Assembly: GCF_016808335.1 (NCBI RefSeq)
Contig: NC_053150.1
Coordinates: 26,060,538 to 26,124,537 of the forward strand
Origin: Panicum virgatum
Lineage: Eukaryota > Streptophyta > Magnoliopsida > Poales > Poaceae
DNA: 64,000 nucleotides
Reading direction: 5' to 3'
The notes under the pieces: model-generated
The model's database searches: none
What the model saw: the letters and a program-made list of their open reading frames with translations, nothing else
Told to the model about the DNA's origin: nothing
Part shown: positions 11,966 to 23,039 of the stretch, piece by piece
Layout of the letters: every line of letters begins with the position of its first letter
Numbering within the stretch: position 1 is the stretch's first letter
Translations under genes and position numbers: made by a program

Positions 11966-13104
11966 TCAGATTCTCATACCCATATGACTTGAGTTGGAAG
12001 TATGTTGAACCTCATGCTCAATTTGCTCTCCTGACGAGGTCTGGACCTTTACCACCCATTTGGTAGGCTGCATCACAAGTTTGTACCGAGCTGACCAATT
12101 TTTACCCAGAATAATGTCGATCCCTGTCAACTCCATCACCATAAGGTCCTCAGGGAAGGTTGCCTTGCCTATCCTTATGCTGACTCGAGGACATATGTAA
12201 CTGGAGATCTATTCTTTTCCTGATGATTTGATGACCATTCTCTTCCTGATGATTTGACGACCATTCTCTTCCTCATGGGAAGCTTCAATATCTCATGCTT
12301 AGCAGCAAACTGCGTGCTGATGAATGAATGTGTAGCACGAGGATCTATCAACACTGAGGCTGGAAATGAGTTGGCTAGAAGCATACCAAGAATGACTGAA
12401 CTATCATCTCGAATGGTTTCTGCTGACACATGGTGAACTCTACCCTGGAGGTACTCTTTTGGTCCTTTCTTGGATTGCTCATGCTTTGTAAGATCACTGC
12501 TCACTGATATCACCTGCTGCTGATCCTGATCATTCTGAGCATCCTGTTTGGAGCAGTTCCCGGAAATAAGGGGGGTCTCGTCACCACTGGTACATGGAAC
12601 TTGTGAAGGGTCATGGACTGGTGCTACTGGTGACAGCTGATTCTGAGGACAACTTTTGGCATAATGACCTTTTTGTCCGCATTTGTAGCACTTGCGGTGG
12701 AGTTGAATGACGCTACTTGGTTGACCTCCCTGTGAACTTAACATCACATCTTGCATTACTTCTGCTGCTTGCCTTTTGGGCTCCTTGCGGCCACGTGGCT
12801 GAATCACCTTCATAGTGATTGTCAACCCATCAACATAATCATAGAGACCTTGATTCTCGACCTGTGTATCTCTAGAGCACTCAGGATCCTTCCTCTTCTG
12901 GATGGTCTGTAGCTCATTGACCGATGGACTGTCGAGGAAAAGGGAATCCTCTGCTAGCTGCTCCTGATGAGACCTCTTCCTCTTTGTACTGGAGAACAAC
13001 CTCTGGTTCCTCATAGTTGTGGCTTCATCTTCGGTCACACGAACTTGACGACAGAGAACACCATAGAATTGGCAACACGGACAAGCTTTCTCACCATCAC
13101 CCAT
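11966..13104 (-). pseudogene. Gag-protease of element F (broken)
   Basis: Minus-strand frame from ATG 13104. The N-terminus is Cys-rich (CPCCQFYGVLC). A CCHC zinc knuckle CYKCGQKGHYAKSCP (near 12690-12650) identifies the nucleocapsid part of gag, and a retropepsin-like segment follows (ATHSFIS.QFAAKH). The protease motif D-S/T-G is replaced by D-P-R, so the active site looks dead. A 26-bp tandem duplication (12217-12242 and 12243-12268, one mismatch) shifts the frame. In the shifted frame the protease continues with CPRVSIRIG and GIDIILGKNW, stopping at 11966-11968. No RT follows before the polypurine tract about 75 bp downstream. Confidence 0.7.
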
Positions 13105-13135
13105 TGCGCTGACTATGAAAATAACGTCATCTAGT

Positions 13136-16100
13136 ATAAATATTCAATTTTAAGCTAAACAATTCATAAGTAATCCATTTTAAGATTCAAATAATATCAT
13201 AATATGTGGTTACTTGTAATTATGCCTATGCAAGTCTGATGCAAGTCTGCCACCAAGTGAAGTCTGTGTGCCTAATGTGAGCCAAGCAAGTCCGACAAGT
13301 GAAGTCCCCGTGCCTAATTTGAGCCAAGCTGCAGAACTTGTTGGCCACTTTGATAACCACACACAGAATGCTGCTGAAGGCTAGTTCTTGATGAATGCAT
13401 GCTTATTTGCTGCCATTTTTTGTAGATAATGGCCTTAACTTGCTTCGTGACAACACTAACATGACCGATGAAGGTGCTGGACACAATGAAGGTGATGCTT
13501 TGTTGCTAACATTCTATTAGCTTTTGTTAATGAATGCATTCTTACACGCTGCATAGTTTAGATACATTTTCCCAGCATGAACACAACAGCCTCATGGCCG
13601 ATGGAGATGATGGAATGGAACTAGGAGAGCAAGTGGAATGGAATCGGGGAGTCAATATGGGACATGGTCTCCAAAGATTGACCCGAGCTCGGCGTAGCAA
13701 ATTGCCGATTGTCATAGCTGAAGGGAAGATAAGGCCAGCGGTACCTATTCTTGCTGCAAAGTGGGCAACTGAATGCAACATTGCAGTCAGAAACCATATT
13801 CCTGCGTTCAAGCATTGGAAGGAATACAAGAAACGACCTGAGTGGATCAAGATGTTTATGGGAATTCTTAGTGTAAGTATATTTTCCCTTAGACCATGGT
13901 ATTTCTACACTCTTAGAATATTTTACCACCTATATTCCTGACATTGATCCCACTGAGTGCCTGAATTGGCATAATTGTAATCAAATGGTGTAAAGACTAG
14001 ACCAGAAATGTGCTAAGAAATTGTATACTATAAAGAATAAAGCGTGCATGTCATCAGTTGTTTGCCTTATCACATCTAGGAACATCACTGGAGATATAAA
14101 GACAAAAAACATTCATTTGTATGACCAAGATTCTGTCACAGTCCTATAAAGGGCGCAAACATTATTTAATCATGTTAGTCCTTCATGAAGTCAACAAAAC
14201 AAGAAAGACAATATAAAGTCTGACTGACTGAAATTCTTTTGTTTCAGTATTTTTACTTCTTTTCCAAATAGTAAGCTGTTTTTTTCTTGCAATTTATAAG
14301 ACATAAAGGGCCCAATAGTGAGCTGTTTTTTTTCTTGCAACTGAAGATACTTCCAGATAGTGTGGTTATAGTTAAAACAGTAACATCCAAACATAGCTTC
14401 AATGTTGCTGTTCAGTTTCCTATATTAAATTTCTTATATATCTTCAACTTGAATAGGCAAAGTTTGATGTTGACACAAGGGATCCGACAATTAAGAAAGC
14501 TTGTATTGAGATGATGAAGCTTGCGGTTCCCCTATAATGTTACAAGTTGAAGAAGGAATTTTTCGATCCTTTTTCCACTACATTTAGTTATGAAAACTTC
14601 TCCAGTCCATTCCATGTCTGATAAACAGTGGATTGACCTTGTGGAATCATGGAAGACTCCAAAAAAAATGGTATGTTTTCTTCCCAAAAACTGAACTCTT
14701 GCATGTACATCCTACTATGCGACGCGCCTTACATTAATTCTGTCAATGATGTAGGAGATATGTCAAACGAACAAAGACAACCGAGGCAATGTTATGTTAC
14801 ATCAAACTACCGGGTCCCAGAGTTACATGGTCTTTGTTGAAAATATTGTAAGTTACCTATGTTGATGTGCAGTACATCTATCATCTTCTATATACCTTAA
14901 TTCACTTGTACATTCAATATGTGGTTCATAATAAATAGTTTCGCTAGCTGGAAGTGATTGTGTTGTTGTGACACTAGCTAGAAATGATGTTGTCCTATCA
15001 TTCTTTAGCAAACCAGTAATTTATTCCGGACTGTGGTTCAACTAGTCCTGATCTTTTCCCTTGTGCATTGTTCATTCAGATTTTAGAAATGATGTTTCTA
15101 GTTTCACAATGCTTATGCTGCCAAGATCAATTTATTTTTTATTGCGAAGACCATGTTCTTGTTGCAGAAATATATATGTCAAATCTATTCTAGTGTGCTT
15201 GTCTACAATGCTTATGTTATCAGGTTCTATTTTTTAAAATGTATAGAACATGTTTTTGCTGTAGAAATATATGTCCAATGTATTCTAGTGTACTGTTGTT
15301 TCTTCAATGTTTTGCTACTAACAGGTGTTGTGAACAAGATTGATATATGTATATATTGTTTTCAGGTAGATAAGTACAGTGGTCATGAACCTGTTGCATT
15401 TGATTTGTTCAAGGACTGCCACTACAGCAAGAAAATGAAGGGCTACATGCCTGCTGTGCAGGCTGCAATTGTAAGCCAGCTTCTAAATGATGCTATTTCA
15501 AATGATCATTTTCAATTTATAGCTAATGATCATGAACTGTGTTTGCTGCTTGCTTACAAGGCTCAAATGGAGAGCAAATTATCTACAACTACAGAAAGTG
15601 AAGCACCCAAGGCTGTGAATCAGGTTGTAGCTGATGTGCTGGCTGAGAAAACATGAAAGAATCAGTTCCTTCGCAATGTGGGGATCGAGGTTGCACAACC
15701 TACATCCAGTGAACAGAATGGTACTGTCCCAGATCTGCAAGCAGAGAATGCTGAACTTCGGTCGATTATCAACACCAAACATAGACAGATTGATGATTTG
15801 ACAATGAAGCAAGCTGAGCTGGAAGCAAAACTTGAACTAGTGCTAAGTCAGGTTCGACGAAGTTAAGCAACTGCATATGTTGTTCTGCGGTACCACTACT
15901 ACCATTCTGCTACTGCATGCTGCTGTCTTTTGCTGTTTTTGGTGGAGTGCCTATGTGCCATGGGATTGGATGTGTTCTGCAACAAGCTTTTGTTGCTGCA
16001 TCAGCATTTTGTTGCAGAACACATCATGGGTGTGATGTTGCTTCAACATACTTGTTTGTTGTCATGTTCAATTTCTAGATTGCTGGATGTGTTTATATCT

Positions 16101-16703
16101 GGATGAAAACTAGAGATGATGTATCTGTGTGCTAATATTGAAACAGATTATTGTGCCAAAAAATTATTGTTGTTATATGGTATGGTTTCTCTTGGGCTGG
16201 GCTGAAATGGATGTGAAAAATGAGCTGTTCAACTCTGTTGGGCCATATATTTTGTTGAATTTAGTGTGCTGGTGGGCCTAGGAACATTTGGGCCGGTAAT
16301 CATTTTGGCTTGCTAATAAATGGTCTGCACTCCCCATGAAAAAATGGTCTGTGCTCATTTTGGCCTGTCAATAAGTGGGCCTCCGTGATGACATCATCAT
16401 CCACGTCAGTGGCCATGTCATCGTCCACATCAATTACACGTCAGCACAGCATGCCATGTCATCAGCCATGCAGACATTCATGACAGCATCAATGTCACCC
16501 CACTATTGCATCCATGATGGAGTTTGTGATGTTTATTTTCGTCACAAACATTGAAGTTGGGCTGGGCTCTGCGGGCTCAAGGCCAATCTATGACGCTCAA
16601 TCCATGACGGTTCATGGAACCGTCATAGACACTGTTTTATGACGATTTTTTAGCGATCTATGACGGAATTGTTCCGTCACAGAATAAATGGTTTCTTGTA
16701 GTG
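13136..16703 (+). mobile_element. CACTA (En/Spm-like) transposon, 5'-truncated
   Basis: The 3' terminus is clear: the sequence ends ...TTTCTTGTAGTG at 16703, the inverse of a CACTACAAGAAA terminus. It is preceded by subterminal TGACGG/CCGTCA repeats in both orientations (about 16525-16680). It carries a plant transposase of the PF03004 type (13567-15866). No matching CACTA 5' terminus is seen upstream, so the left end is lost and the left boundary is only where element F homology fades. The stretch 13256-13331 contains a direct repeat of about 34 bp, period 42 (AAGTGAAGTC...GTGCCTAAT.TGAGCCAAGC). Beyond 16703 the sequence is Athila-like LTR E. Confidence 0.75.
13567..15866 (+). pseudogene. 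CACTA transposase, PF03004 (Ptta/En/Spm) type, exons
   Basis: Several exons on the plus strand. An exon ending near 13872 (donor GTAAGTA) carries NRGVNMGHGLQRLTRARRSK and LPIVIAEGKIRP, the start of the plant PF03004 domain. Exon pieces at about 14456-14545 (FDVDTRDPTIKKAC) and 14600-14670 (MSDKQWIDLVESWKTPKK) follow. The piece at about 14756-14847 has NKDNRGNVMLHQTTGSQSY, the most conserved block of the family. The last exons from 15366 carry KYSGHEPVAFDLFKDCHYSK and a coiled-coil tail with QAENAELRSI, ending at the stop 15864-15866. There are internal stops near 14534 and at about 15654. This accessory protein binds element DNA in the En/Spm system by family knowledge; this copy is broken. 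Confidence 0.7.
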
Positions 16704-17690
16704 AGCATGAAACATATTAGAGTTGTTCATCTTGAGCAATGATCAACTTGGACTAAAAATTCAAGACACAACGGGAAGAACCACACATGTCAGATAGATA
16801 TGATTGTCTAGCCATCATGGACATTTATGCACCTCCTAACCCCCTAACCTAACGTGGAGGATTACGATGGCACTAAACAGGGATGTCACCACCTGCAGGC
16901 TACCTCTACAAACTGTTGGAAAGGGCGACATTCAAACCTAAACTTTAACCCAGACACCACGTCTGCATTAACGATTACTACTCTAGCCTTGCGCAAGGAT
17001 ATCCGTCTCTATCAGGAGCCTTAGTTCTAGAGAACCCAACTAAGGGAGTTGAAACCAAGATTGTGCTGAGATCTTACTAACTCAAGTTGACATGCAAGAT
17101 AAACTACTCAAATATTCATCATGAAAGGATCACATACATAACCAAGAATATGAACCAAACCTACCAAGTTGAATGAAATAAACATCTAGACCAAGTCAAG
17201 GCATTACATAAAGAGGAGATACAAGACATACCAACCCTCCATGAAGACTCTAACTCCTTGAATTACAACCCCGCACCTGAATTCTACTCTCTAAAGCATT
17301 ACAAGTGAGAAATGGCTACATCTTTTGTGTCTCTTCATTTAGTAGCCCCACTCTCATATTTATAGATGGGAGAAACCAGCAACTCGGCCTTGATTCTGCG
17401 CATGTGGTACCTTGAACCGTCATAAGGAAGTCACCAGGAAGCTTTCCTTCAAAGGAGAAGGTCGGTGGCCACTCTCACTGGTCAGCCGACTAGTGGGCCT
17501 AGCCACTGGCCATCGCCTTTGGCCAGTGATCTTCCATGAAGCTTCCCTTTGCAATGCCACATGCTGGAGCTTTTGTAACGTCAATTTTCTTCACTGGTGG
17601 GCCCTCCAATCCATGTGATTACTGTGTGGTGATGCGTGATTGGACAACACTTTTGCTCCTTGGATCAAAGAGGCACCGTGATTTGTCAAG
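16704..17690 (-). mobile_element. Athila-like LTR E, left part
   Basis: Minus-strand Athila-like LTR sequence. It has the conserved core at about 16850-16915 (GTCACCACCTGCAGGCTACC) and a minus-strand TATA region near 17355. At 16704 it is interrupted by the CACTA terminus, and near 17690 it meets family T copy B. It resumes at 23040. The right junction is approximate because copy B has lost its own 3' end there. Confidence 0.65.
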
Positions 17691-17724
17691 AATTGGACAA
17701 ACTAGTTTCCTTGTACTACAAGGA

Positions 17725-18677
17725 AATACTGTGGGAAGAATTAAAGAGGCGCCGCGTACAGAGGCGTGCCCTGTGGTAAGGGCGAGTACTTCCCTTGCTT
17801 CACCGGGAAGTACCCTTCCACAAGAAGAGAAGTTGAAGCTTGCAGATAAGCTCTTGACGGTAAGTAGTTGAATAATTTGAGTACTTGTATGTTGTTTGAT
17901 CGAGTAGTAGATACTGATCTTTTTGTCTTTACACTTTGTCAGGAGCTGTTGGAACAGGGGAGCAGCCAACCCTGGGATGATTCAGAGTTAATCGCTCTGA
18001 GAGAGCAAGTGAAGAAGCTCTCGTCCGAGAAGGCTGCTCTCCCGGAGAAGAATAAGGAACTCTCCAAGGGCAAAAAAGGTTAGTCTCTGCTTTGTATATT
18101 GCAGTCGACTAGTTTGTTATGTCTGGTATTTATAAGTCTTTCTTTTAATCTAGTACACAACATTCTCAAAATCATTAAAGATTGAGGAACGCTTGTACTG
18201 GATCTAAAGATTCTTATGAACCGAAATGCAGATGAGATCGAGAAGCTCAAGAAGATCAAGGCAGATTCTGACAAGGACATGGCAACAGCCCTCCAACAGC
18301 TGAAGGACTTATCAGAATCCCAGGACTTGATGCAGTGGGAGCTTGAGGAGCTAAGAGAGATGAAAGATGCTGCCCAAGCTGTGGCGAACATCGTGGAGAT
18401 CCTAGAGGGGAATGAAGACGAGCCGCTCACGTTGGCGGGGAGGCTTCGGAAAGTTCCCGAAAGCTTTCAGTGATATGTCTCCACGACCACCCGATAGTAC
18501 ATAGGACACGTACTCGGGTTGGTGAAATCCTACTGGCCACGCACTCCACTTGATTCGCTTGGAGAGGGTGCAAAAGCTGATTGCAGTGATGATCAATTTG
18601 ATCAGTACCTGGAGAAAACCTCCACCATAGTGGATAGGATAGTGGAGACTTTGAACAAGCTCCTTGAGTCTTTGTAA
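17725..18677 (+). pseudogene. Antisense coiled-coil gene 3' part, family T copy B
   Basis: Three exons on the plus strand: about 17725-17859 (donor GACG|GTAAGT), 17943-18078 (acceptor TTGTCAG, donor AAAG|GTTAGT) and the last exon to the TAA at 18675-18677. The last acceptor, ACACAG in copies A and D, is ACACAA here (about 18155-18160), so splicing of this exon is probably lost. The last exon encodes a coiled coil (EIEKLKKIKADSDKD) and the conserved tail with EDEPLTLAGRLRKVPESF. Two in-frame stops follow, one just after FQ (near 18472) and one at the R-stop-Y position near 18494; both look like C-to-T changes. Confidence 0.7.
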
Positions 18678-19079
18678 AATGATTGGCTGCTGGTGCCTCA
18701 AGTACTCTTATGTACAAATATTTAAATTTGCGTATTATTGAGTACTTGTTTATTTTGAAAGGGTTGTAAGATTCTCTGATCTCTTGAGTAGTAATACTTA
18801 GGAAGTATCATAGATAAAACTTCAGAAGTTCTGGCGGCATCGGGCCTACTCGGTCTTGATGGTCATGTCATACCTATCGGTGTTTGCCTTAAAAGGCGGA
18901 GTGTACTTGAGTTGGATCAAGTAGTTTTGATTCTATTCAGAACTTTAGTGCTGACCGGTTAGGATTGAATCCCATAGGATTAACCAAGTGGGAAAAGCAC
19001 TTTTGCAAGGGGGTAGTTAGGCCATAGCCTAATGCAAATTTTCCTTAGGAGGGAAATGTTTATTTAAGAGCAATGCTCT

Positions 19080-19500
19080 ATGAATTTGGTTGTCCGGACA
19101 AGCAGGAGGCTCTCGTCAACTACTCGGGGTACCAAGAGAAAATGAAACACCCTATGAACTTGGTGTCCCAAGTAGGCGGGAGGATCCCGTCGACTACTCG
19201 AGGCAGCAAGCCCTTAGTGTAACACCCTCGGTGGTCTAAGCAAGCGGGAGACTCACGTCGAGTACTCAGAGAACCAGGAGCTTAGATGTTCACTTGGTTA
19301 CATAGATAAACGGGAGACTCTTGTAAACTACTCGGGGTACCAAGGGAAAACAAAACACCATATGAACTTGATGTCTCGAGCAAGCGGGTGAGTCCCATTA
19401 ACTACTCGAGGCAACAAGCCCTTAGTGTAACACCCTCGGTGGTCCAAGCAAACGGGAGACTCGTGTCAACTACTTGAAGTACCAAGAACTTAATTTCTGT
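19080..19500 (-). repeat. Irregular short repeats, family T copy B
   Basis: Four to six imperfect repeats of about 60 bp, each with a GCGGGAGACTC-like word followed by CAACTACTCGGGGTACCAAG or CTACTCGAGGCAGCAAG. The counterpart in copy A is about 48105-48360. No ORF of note. It lies between the 120-bp array and the antisense gene. Confidence 0.6.
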
Positions 19501-19596
19501 TATGCTCCTTGAATTTGGAGTAATTTCCAATGTTTGACCGGTTAGCATAGACTTCGTCAGGTCACCCAAGTGCGAAAAACTTTGAAAAATTCCAGA

Positions 19597-20325
19597 AACC
19601 TACTCGATCTAATGAGCAGGTTGTCTTCTTTTGAAGACCGGAGTCATCTTTAGAGTTGACCGGTTAGGACCAACTTCGTCAGGTTGCCCAAGTGGGAAGA
19701 ACTCTTGAGATATTCAAGTCCTACTCGACCCAGCGAGTAGGGTGTCCTACCCAAGGACTGGAGTAATTTCAAAGATAGGCCTGTTAGGATGAACCCCGTC
19801 GGGTTAACCAAGACGGAAATATCTTAAAAATATCCAAAACCTACTCGAACCAGCGAGTAGGGTGTCCTACACAAGGACTGGAGTAATTTCTAAGATAGGC
19901 CTGTTAGGATGAACCCTATCGGGTTAACCAATACGAAAATATCTTAAACATATCCAAAACCTACTCGAGCCAGCGAGTAGGGTGTCCTACACAAGGACTG
20001 GAGTAATTTCTAAGATAGGCATGTTAGGATGAACCCCATCGGGTTAACCAAGATGGAAATATCTTGAAAATATCCAAAACCTACTCGAGCCAGCGAGTTG
20101 GGTGTCCTACACAAGGACTGGAGTAATTTCTAAGATAGGCCTGTTAGGATGAACCCCGTCGGGTTAACCAAGACAGAAATATCTTAAAAATATCCAAAAC
20201 CTACTCGAGCCAGCGAGTAGGGTGTCCTACACAAGGACTGGAGTAATTGCTAAAATAGAACGGTTAGGATGAACCCCGTCGGGTTACCCAAGTGGAACAT
20301 ATATTAGGAGTACTCCTTGGAATAA
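19597..20325 (-). repeat. 120-bp tandem repeat array, family T copy B
   Basis: Six units with an exact 120-bp period for most of the array. The word CCTACTCG begins at 19721, 19841, 19961, 20081 and 20201, and a diverged unit starts at about 19597. Every unit contains CTACTCGAGCCAGCGAGTAG or a close variant, a 7-bp inverted repeat around a 6-base loop. It then has GGGTGTCCTACACAAGGACTGGAGTAA and a segment TTAGGATGAACCCCGTCGGGTTA with another short inverted repeat. There is no coding frame. Tat/Ogre-lineage elements are known for such arrays in their non-coding part. Confidence 0.85.
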
Positions 20326-20545
20326 GCCATAGCTAAAAAACTACTCGATTGTTGTTCTATTGAGCAAGACTTGTGGAGTAGTGTAAGAGGCGGGGTATAG
20401 GTCGCGTGAGTGAAAGCGAAGTAGTCGATTTGTAAGGAAATCAACTTTTATTAAGAATTGTCGTGATTACTAGAATTGTAAAATGACAAACTCTGACTCT
20501 TAAGACCTGCCCCTTGCTCATAGTAATAAATACTTGAGCAATGGT

Positions 20546-22577
20546 TTACATGACTGAACATGAAAAATATTCGAGGGTAATTCGAGTCACTATGGCAGTC
20601 GACAAGATTTTGGGTAAAGTTTCCTTCACCAAAGGTGCTCCGAGAGCTTTACGAAGTGAGTTGCACTCGAATACTGTGTGAGAGCACTTTGGGTGCATGA
20701 AGCACTTGCGTAGGAGCGCTTTGTTGACCTTGTCACCTCCAAGAGATGTTTCTCCATTGTGTTGGCTGCGAGGCTTGCCCTGAGGGAGGGTACTTGCCAG
20801 CTTGTGTTTCTTGAAGGATGCAGAGGCGTGTGCTGGGATGCGGCAGTTGGAAGAAGGGATGTAAGCCTCTATTTCCTCACACTCCTTTTTCCTTGAGATG
20901 ATCACGTTGCGCGCGTCACGGGCAATGTTAATCACATTGTGGAGGTCGCTGTTTGAGTAGTCGTAGTTGTCGCCCTGGTGTTCTTGTTTGTGATTGGCAA
21001 CACGTTGGTGCCTGAACGCCCTTTTCTGGTTGAGCAGGCGATGATGCTCGTAGAGATCTTCTGGCTCCTCCAGTTGTACAGTTACCGTGACGGCTAGAGG
21101 AGCTGCAGACGGGTCTTGCTTGATAGTAGACTCGACTTCTGTGACTACAGGAGGGGTAGTTTCCATGTTGTTGGAGAGGTACTCTTCGTAGTCATCAGAA
21201 TTGTAGTTGTCAAGGTTGAGATGCTCCATTGAATCATCATCTGATTCATGGAGTTCTGAGATGCGAACCATGAGAATTTCTCGGCAGAGATCTTGAAGCT
21301 CCTAGTCCTGTCTGCTAGCTGACGGATCTATCGGGGTGCCTTCCTGGAATGGGAGATCAGCTAGCTGAGAGCTAGGAGCCTTGAGAGTTTGAGGGCGTGT
21401 CTCCTCCAGGGGCACTATCTGTCCTTATGGTGTTGCATAAATGACCAAGCTGGGCAAGGAGTCCTGATCGGACTTAGAGTTTATAATCGAGTTCGATTCG
21501 ACTTCCTTGCTGTATTGGATCAGATCATCCAGTTCATCCTCCGAGTAGTAAGAGTACTCGGAGTCGAAATCGGCTAGGCCACCGATTTTGGAATATGTGT
21601 GCTTTGGGTGAGCGAGAAGCGGGATGCCCATCTCTACACAGAGGCCTTTCTCGTTCATCCAATGTAGCCACGATTTTGTAGGAGTCAATCCTTCTGCTCT
21701 TTTATCCAGGGTTTGTCGAAAATCGACTTGCTAGATTTTTCAGGAGCTTTAGATTTTCCCTTTTTTAGCTTGACTAATTCCCAGAGGACGTCTGTCGTGC
21801 CCAGTGGATGGGCCATAGCTTTCTATGAACTGATCGAAATCCTGATCAATAAGGGATCAGAAATATCGGTTGGTTCAGGACTCCACTTGTGAGCATGTTT
21901 CGGTGAAGGGCTCTGGGGTTTCCCAGAAGGAGACGGTCCCATCCAAACAAGCCGGGGGTTTGCCTCTTCGGGTTTCTCGCAGATTTCTCCTCCTGAGTTC
22001 TGCTTCTTATTTTGCAAAGTACTTTCGCCATGTTGATGCAGTCGGTGAGCTTAGAATCTACTCGATTAATCTCAGAGAACATATCGCCCGACCATTTTTA
22101 TGGTGGGTTTAATGTTCCAGGTTTCTGCTGTATTTTTGATGAGCCAAGAGCAAACTCTGCAAGCTTGATGCATCCCTCAATCGACTGTGAAACTCGATCT
22201 ACTCCGTTGAGTAATTCTGAGTTGACGATCTTAGGGCGATTATTTGACTTGTGGTAAGCCACGTATTTTCCGAGGGTTTCAGAAGAGTAGAGATTTTCGA
22301 AATCAGAATTTGTGTCGAACTCGGCCGACTCGTGAGTAAGAGCTGGAATCAACATGTTTTCTGTGATATCCGAGTCAAGCTTGAGTAGAGCTTTCTTTCC
22401 GTCAAGTTCTGCAACCTTGCAGGTTTCGGTGGATTGATTAGTGGTTTTCGATTGAGGCGTTTCAAGCGTGATGAGGTGGCTAGAAAAGCCTCCCGATCCA
22501 TCAGCCGTGCAAGCCCAAGAACCAAAAACAAGGGTTGTGCCCTCAGGCATGTTGTTGGCGTCGCTTGATCCGGTCAT
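20546..22577 (-). pseudogene. Gag-like ORF1 of family T, copy B
   Basis: Minus-strand ORF1 starting at ATG 22577, some 25 bases inside the primer site. It begins MTGSSDANNMPEGTTLVFG. The frame is broken several times (around 22098, 21823 and 21425). The best stretch is 21271-20546, which includes acidic DDSMEHLNLDNYNSDDYEEYL, basic NQKRAFRHQR and a C-terminal CFMHPKCSHTVFECNSLRK. That last part is a CX2-type Cys/His motif like the CPxH..H..EC motif at the gag C-terminus of grass Tat elements. It probably acts as the particle protein of a non-autonomous element, by inference. It has no homology I recognise to protease or RT. Copy A is one nearly clean frame and is the better reference. Confidence 0.65.
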
Positions 22578-22603
22578 CGAATTTGCTGATGAACTCGCCG
22601 AAT

Positions 22604-22623
22604 CCCCTACCTGGCGCGCCAGC
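22604..22623 (-). other. Primer-binding site, family T copy B
   Basis: On the minus strand, directly after the LTR, stands GC followed by TGGCGCGCCAGGTAGGGG. The same site follows the LTR of copy A (with two changes) and the LTR of element L. It is the usual primer site of grass Tat-lineage elements. I do not assign the tRNA with certainty. Confidence 0.8.
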
Positions 22624-23039
22624 TGTCGGTGTTTACCACCAAGCTTGCTCACGGATACCCTTAGCAGTAGGATTGTAGGTGGGGATCGACTAGCTCTGAA
22701 ACTCGATGGTGCAAGGAATACAAAGAGTTAGACAGGTTCGAGCTGCGAGTTTGCGTAATACCCTACGTACTGTGTGGTTGTTTGTATTGCCTTAGGTGTT
22801 GATGTGTCTTGAGGGGGTCCCTGCCCGCACTTATATATCTCGGGGGATAGGGTTACATGGAAAGTCCTAGCCGAGTACAGTTGGAATCCTACTACAACAC
22901 AATCGAGTAGTTTCCTAGTACTGCAGCTAGTTCTACGCCTATTCGGGTAGTTACAAGAGAGGTAAGGTACATCCATGAGCTATCCCTTACTCTAGAACAT
23001 TCTATGTCTATAAGCAGTCCCGCTGCCCCGGGTCTGACA
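22624..23039 (-). repeat. Family T 5' LTR (copy B)
   Basis: A 416-bp LTR, TGTCGGTGTT to GGTCTGACA on the plus strand, used in minus orientation. The TATA element is read on the minus strand near 22835 (TATATAAG). The primer site lies on its left. Confidence 0.85.

Larger units (their letters stand above)
8471..13135 (-). mobile_element. Tekay-like element F: 3' LTR plus gag-protease, no RT
   Basis: Minus-oriented LTR element. Its 3' LTR is 8471-11874 (3404 bp, TGTAACACCC to GGGTGTTACA). The purine-rich tract on the minus strand, AAGGGGGTAGGATT, lies at 11875-11888, followed by an inverted motif around CTCGTTCCGAGATTC typical of this lineage. Inside are a gag and a protease region (11966-13104) but no reverse transcriptase or integrase. 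The 5' LTR is missing; a CACTA element begins somewhere after about 13135. It is either a natural non-autonomous derivative or an internal-deletion product. The right boundary is approximate. Confidence 0.7.
17691..23039 (-). mobile_element. Family T element, copy B (3'-truncated)
   Basis: Minus-oriented family T element. Read on the minus strand it has a 5' LTR (23039-22624), a primer site, a gag-like ORF1 (22577-20546), a 120-bp tandem array (about 20325-19597), a second repeat zone (19500-19080), and the 3' exons of the opposite-strand gene (18677-17725). The 3' LTR and the first exons of the antisense gene are deleted at about 17691. It is inserted in LTR E. The right flank AACGG (23040-23044) would be one TSD copy; the left copy is lost. 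There is no RT, protease or integrase between ORF1 and the antisense gene. Confidence 0.75.

Noticed and set aside
13105..13560. A CACTA 5' terminus (for example CACTAAC near 13456)
   Set aside because: It lies within transposase-like sequence, does not match CACTACAAGAAA and has no subterminal TGACGG repeats beside it.
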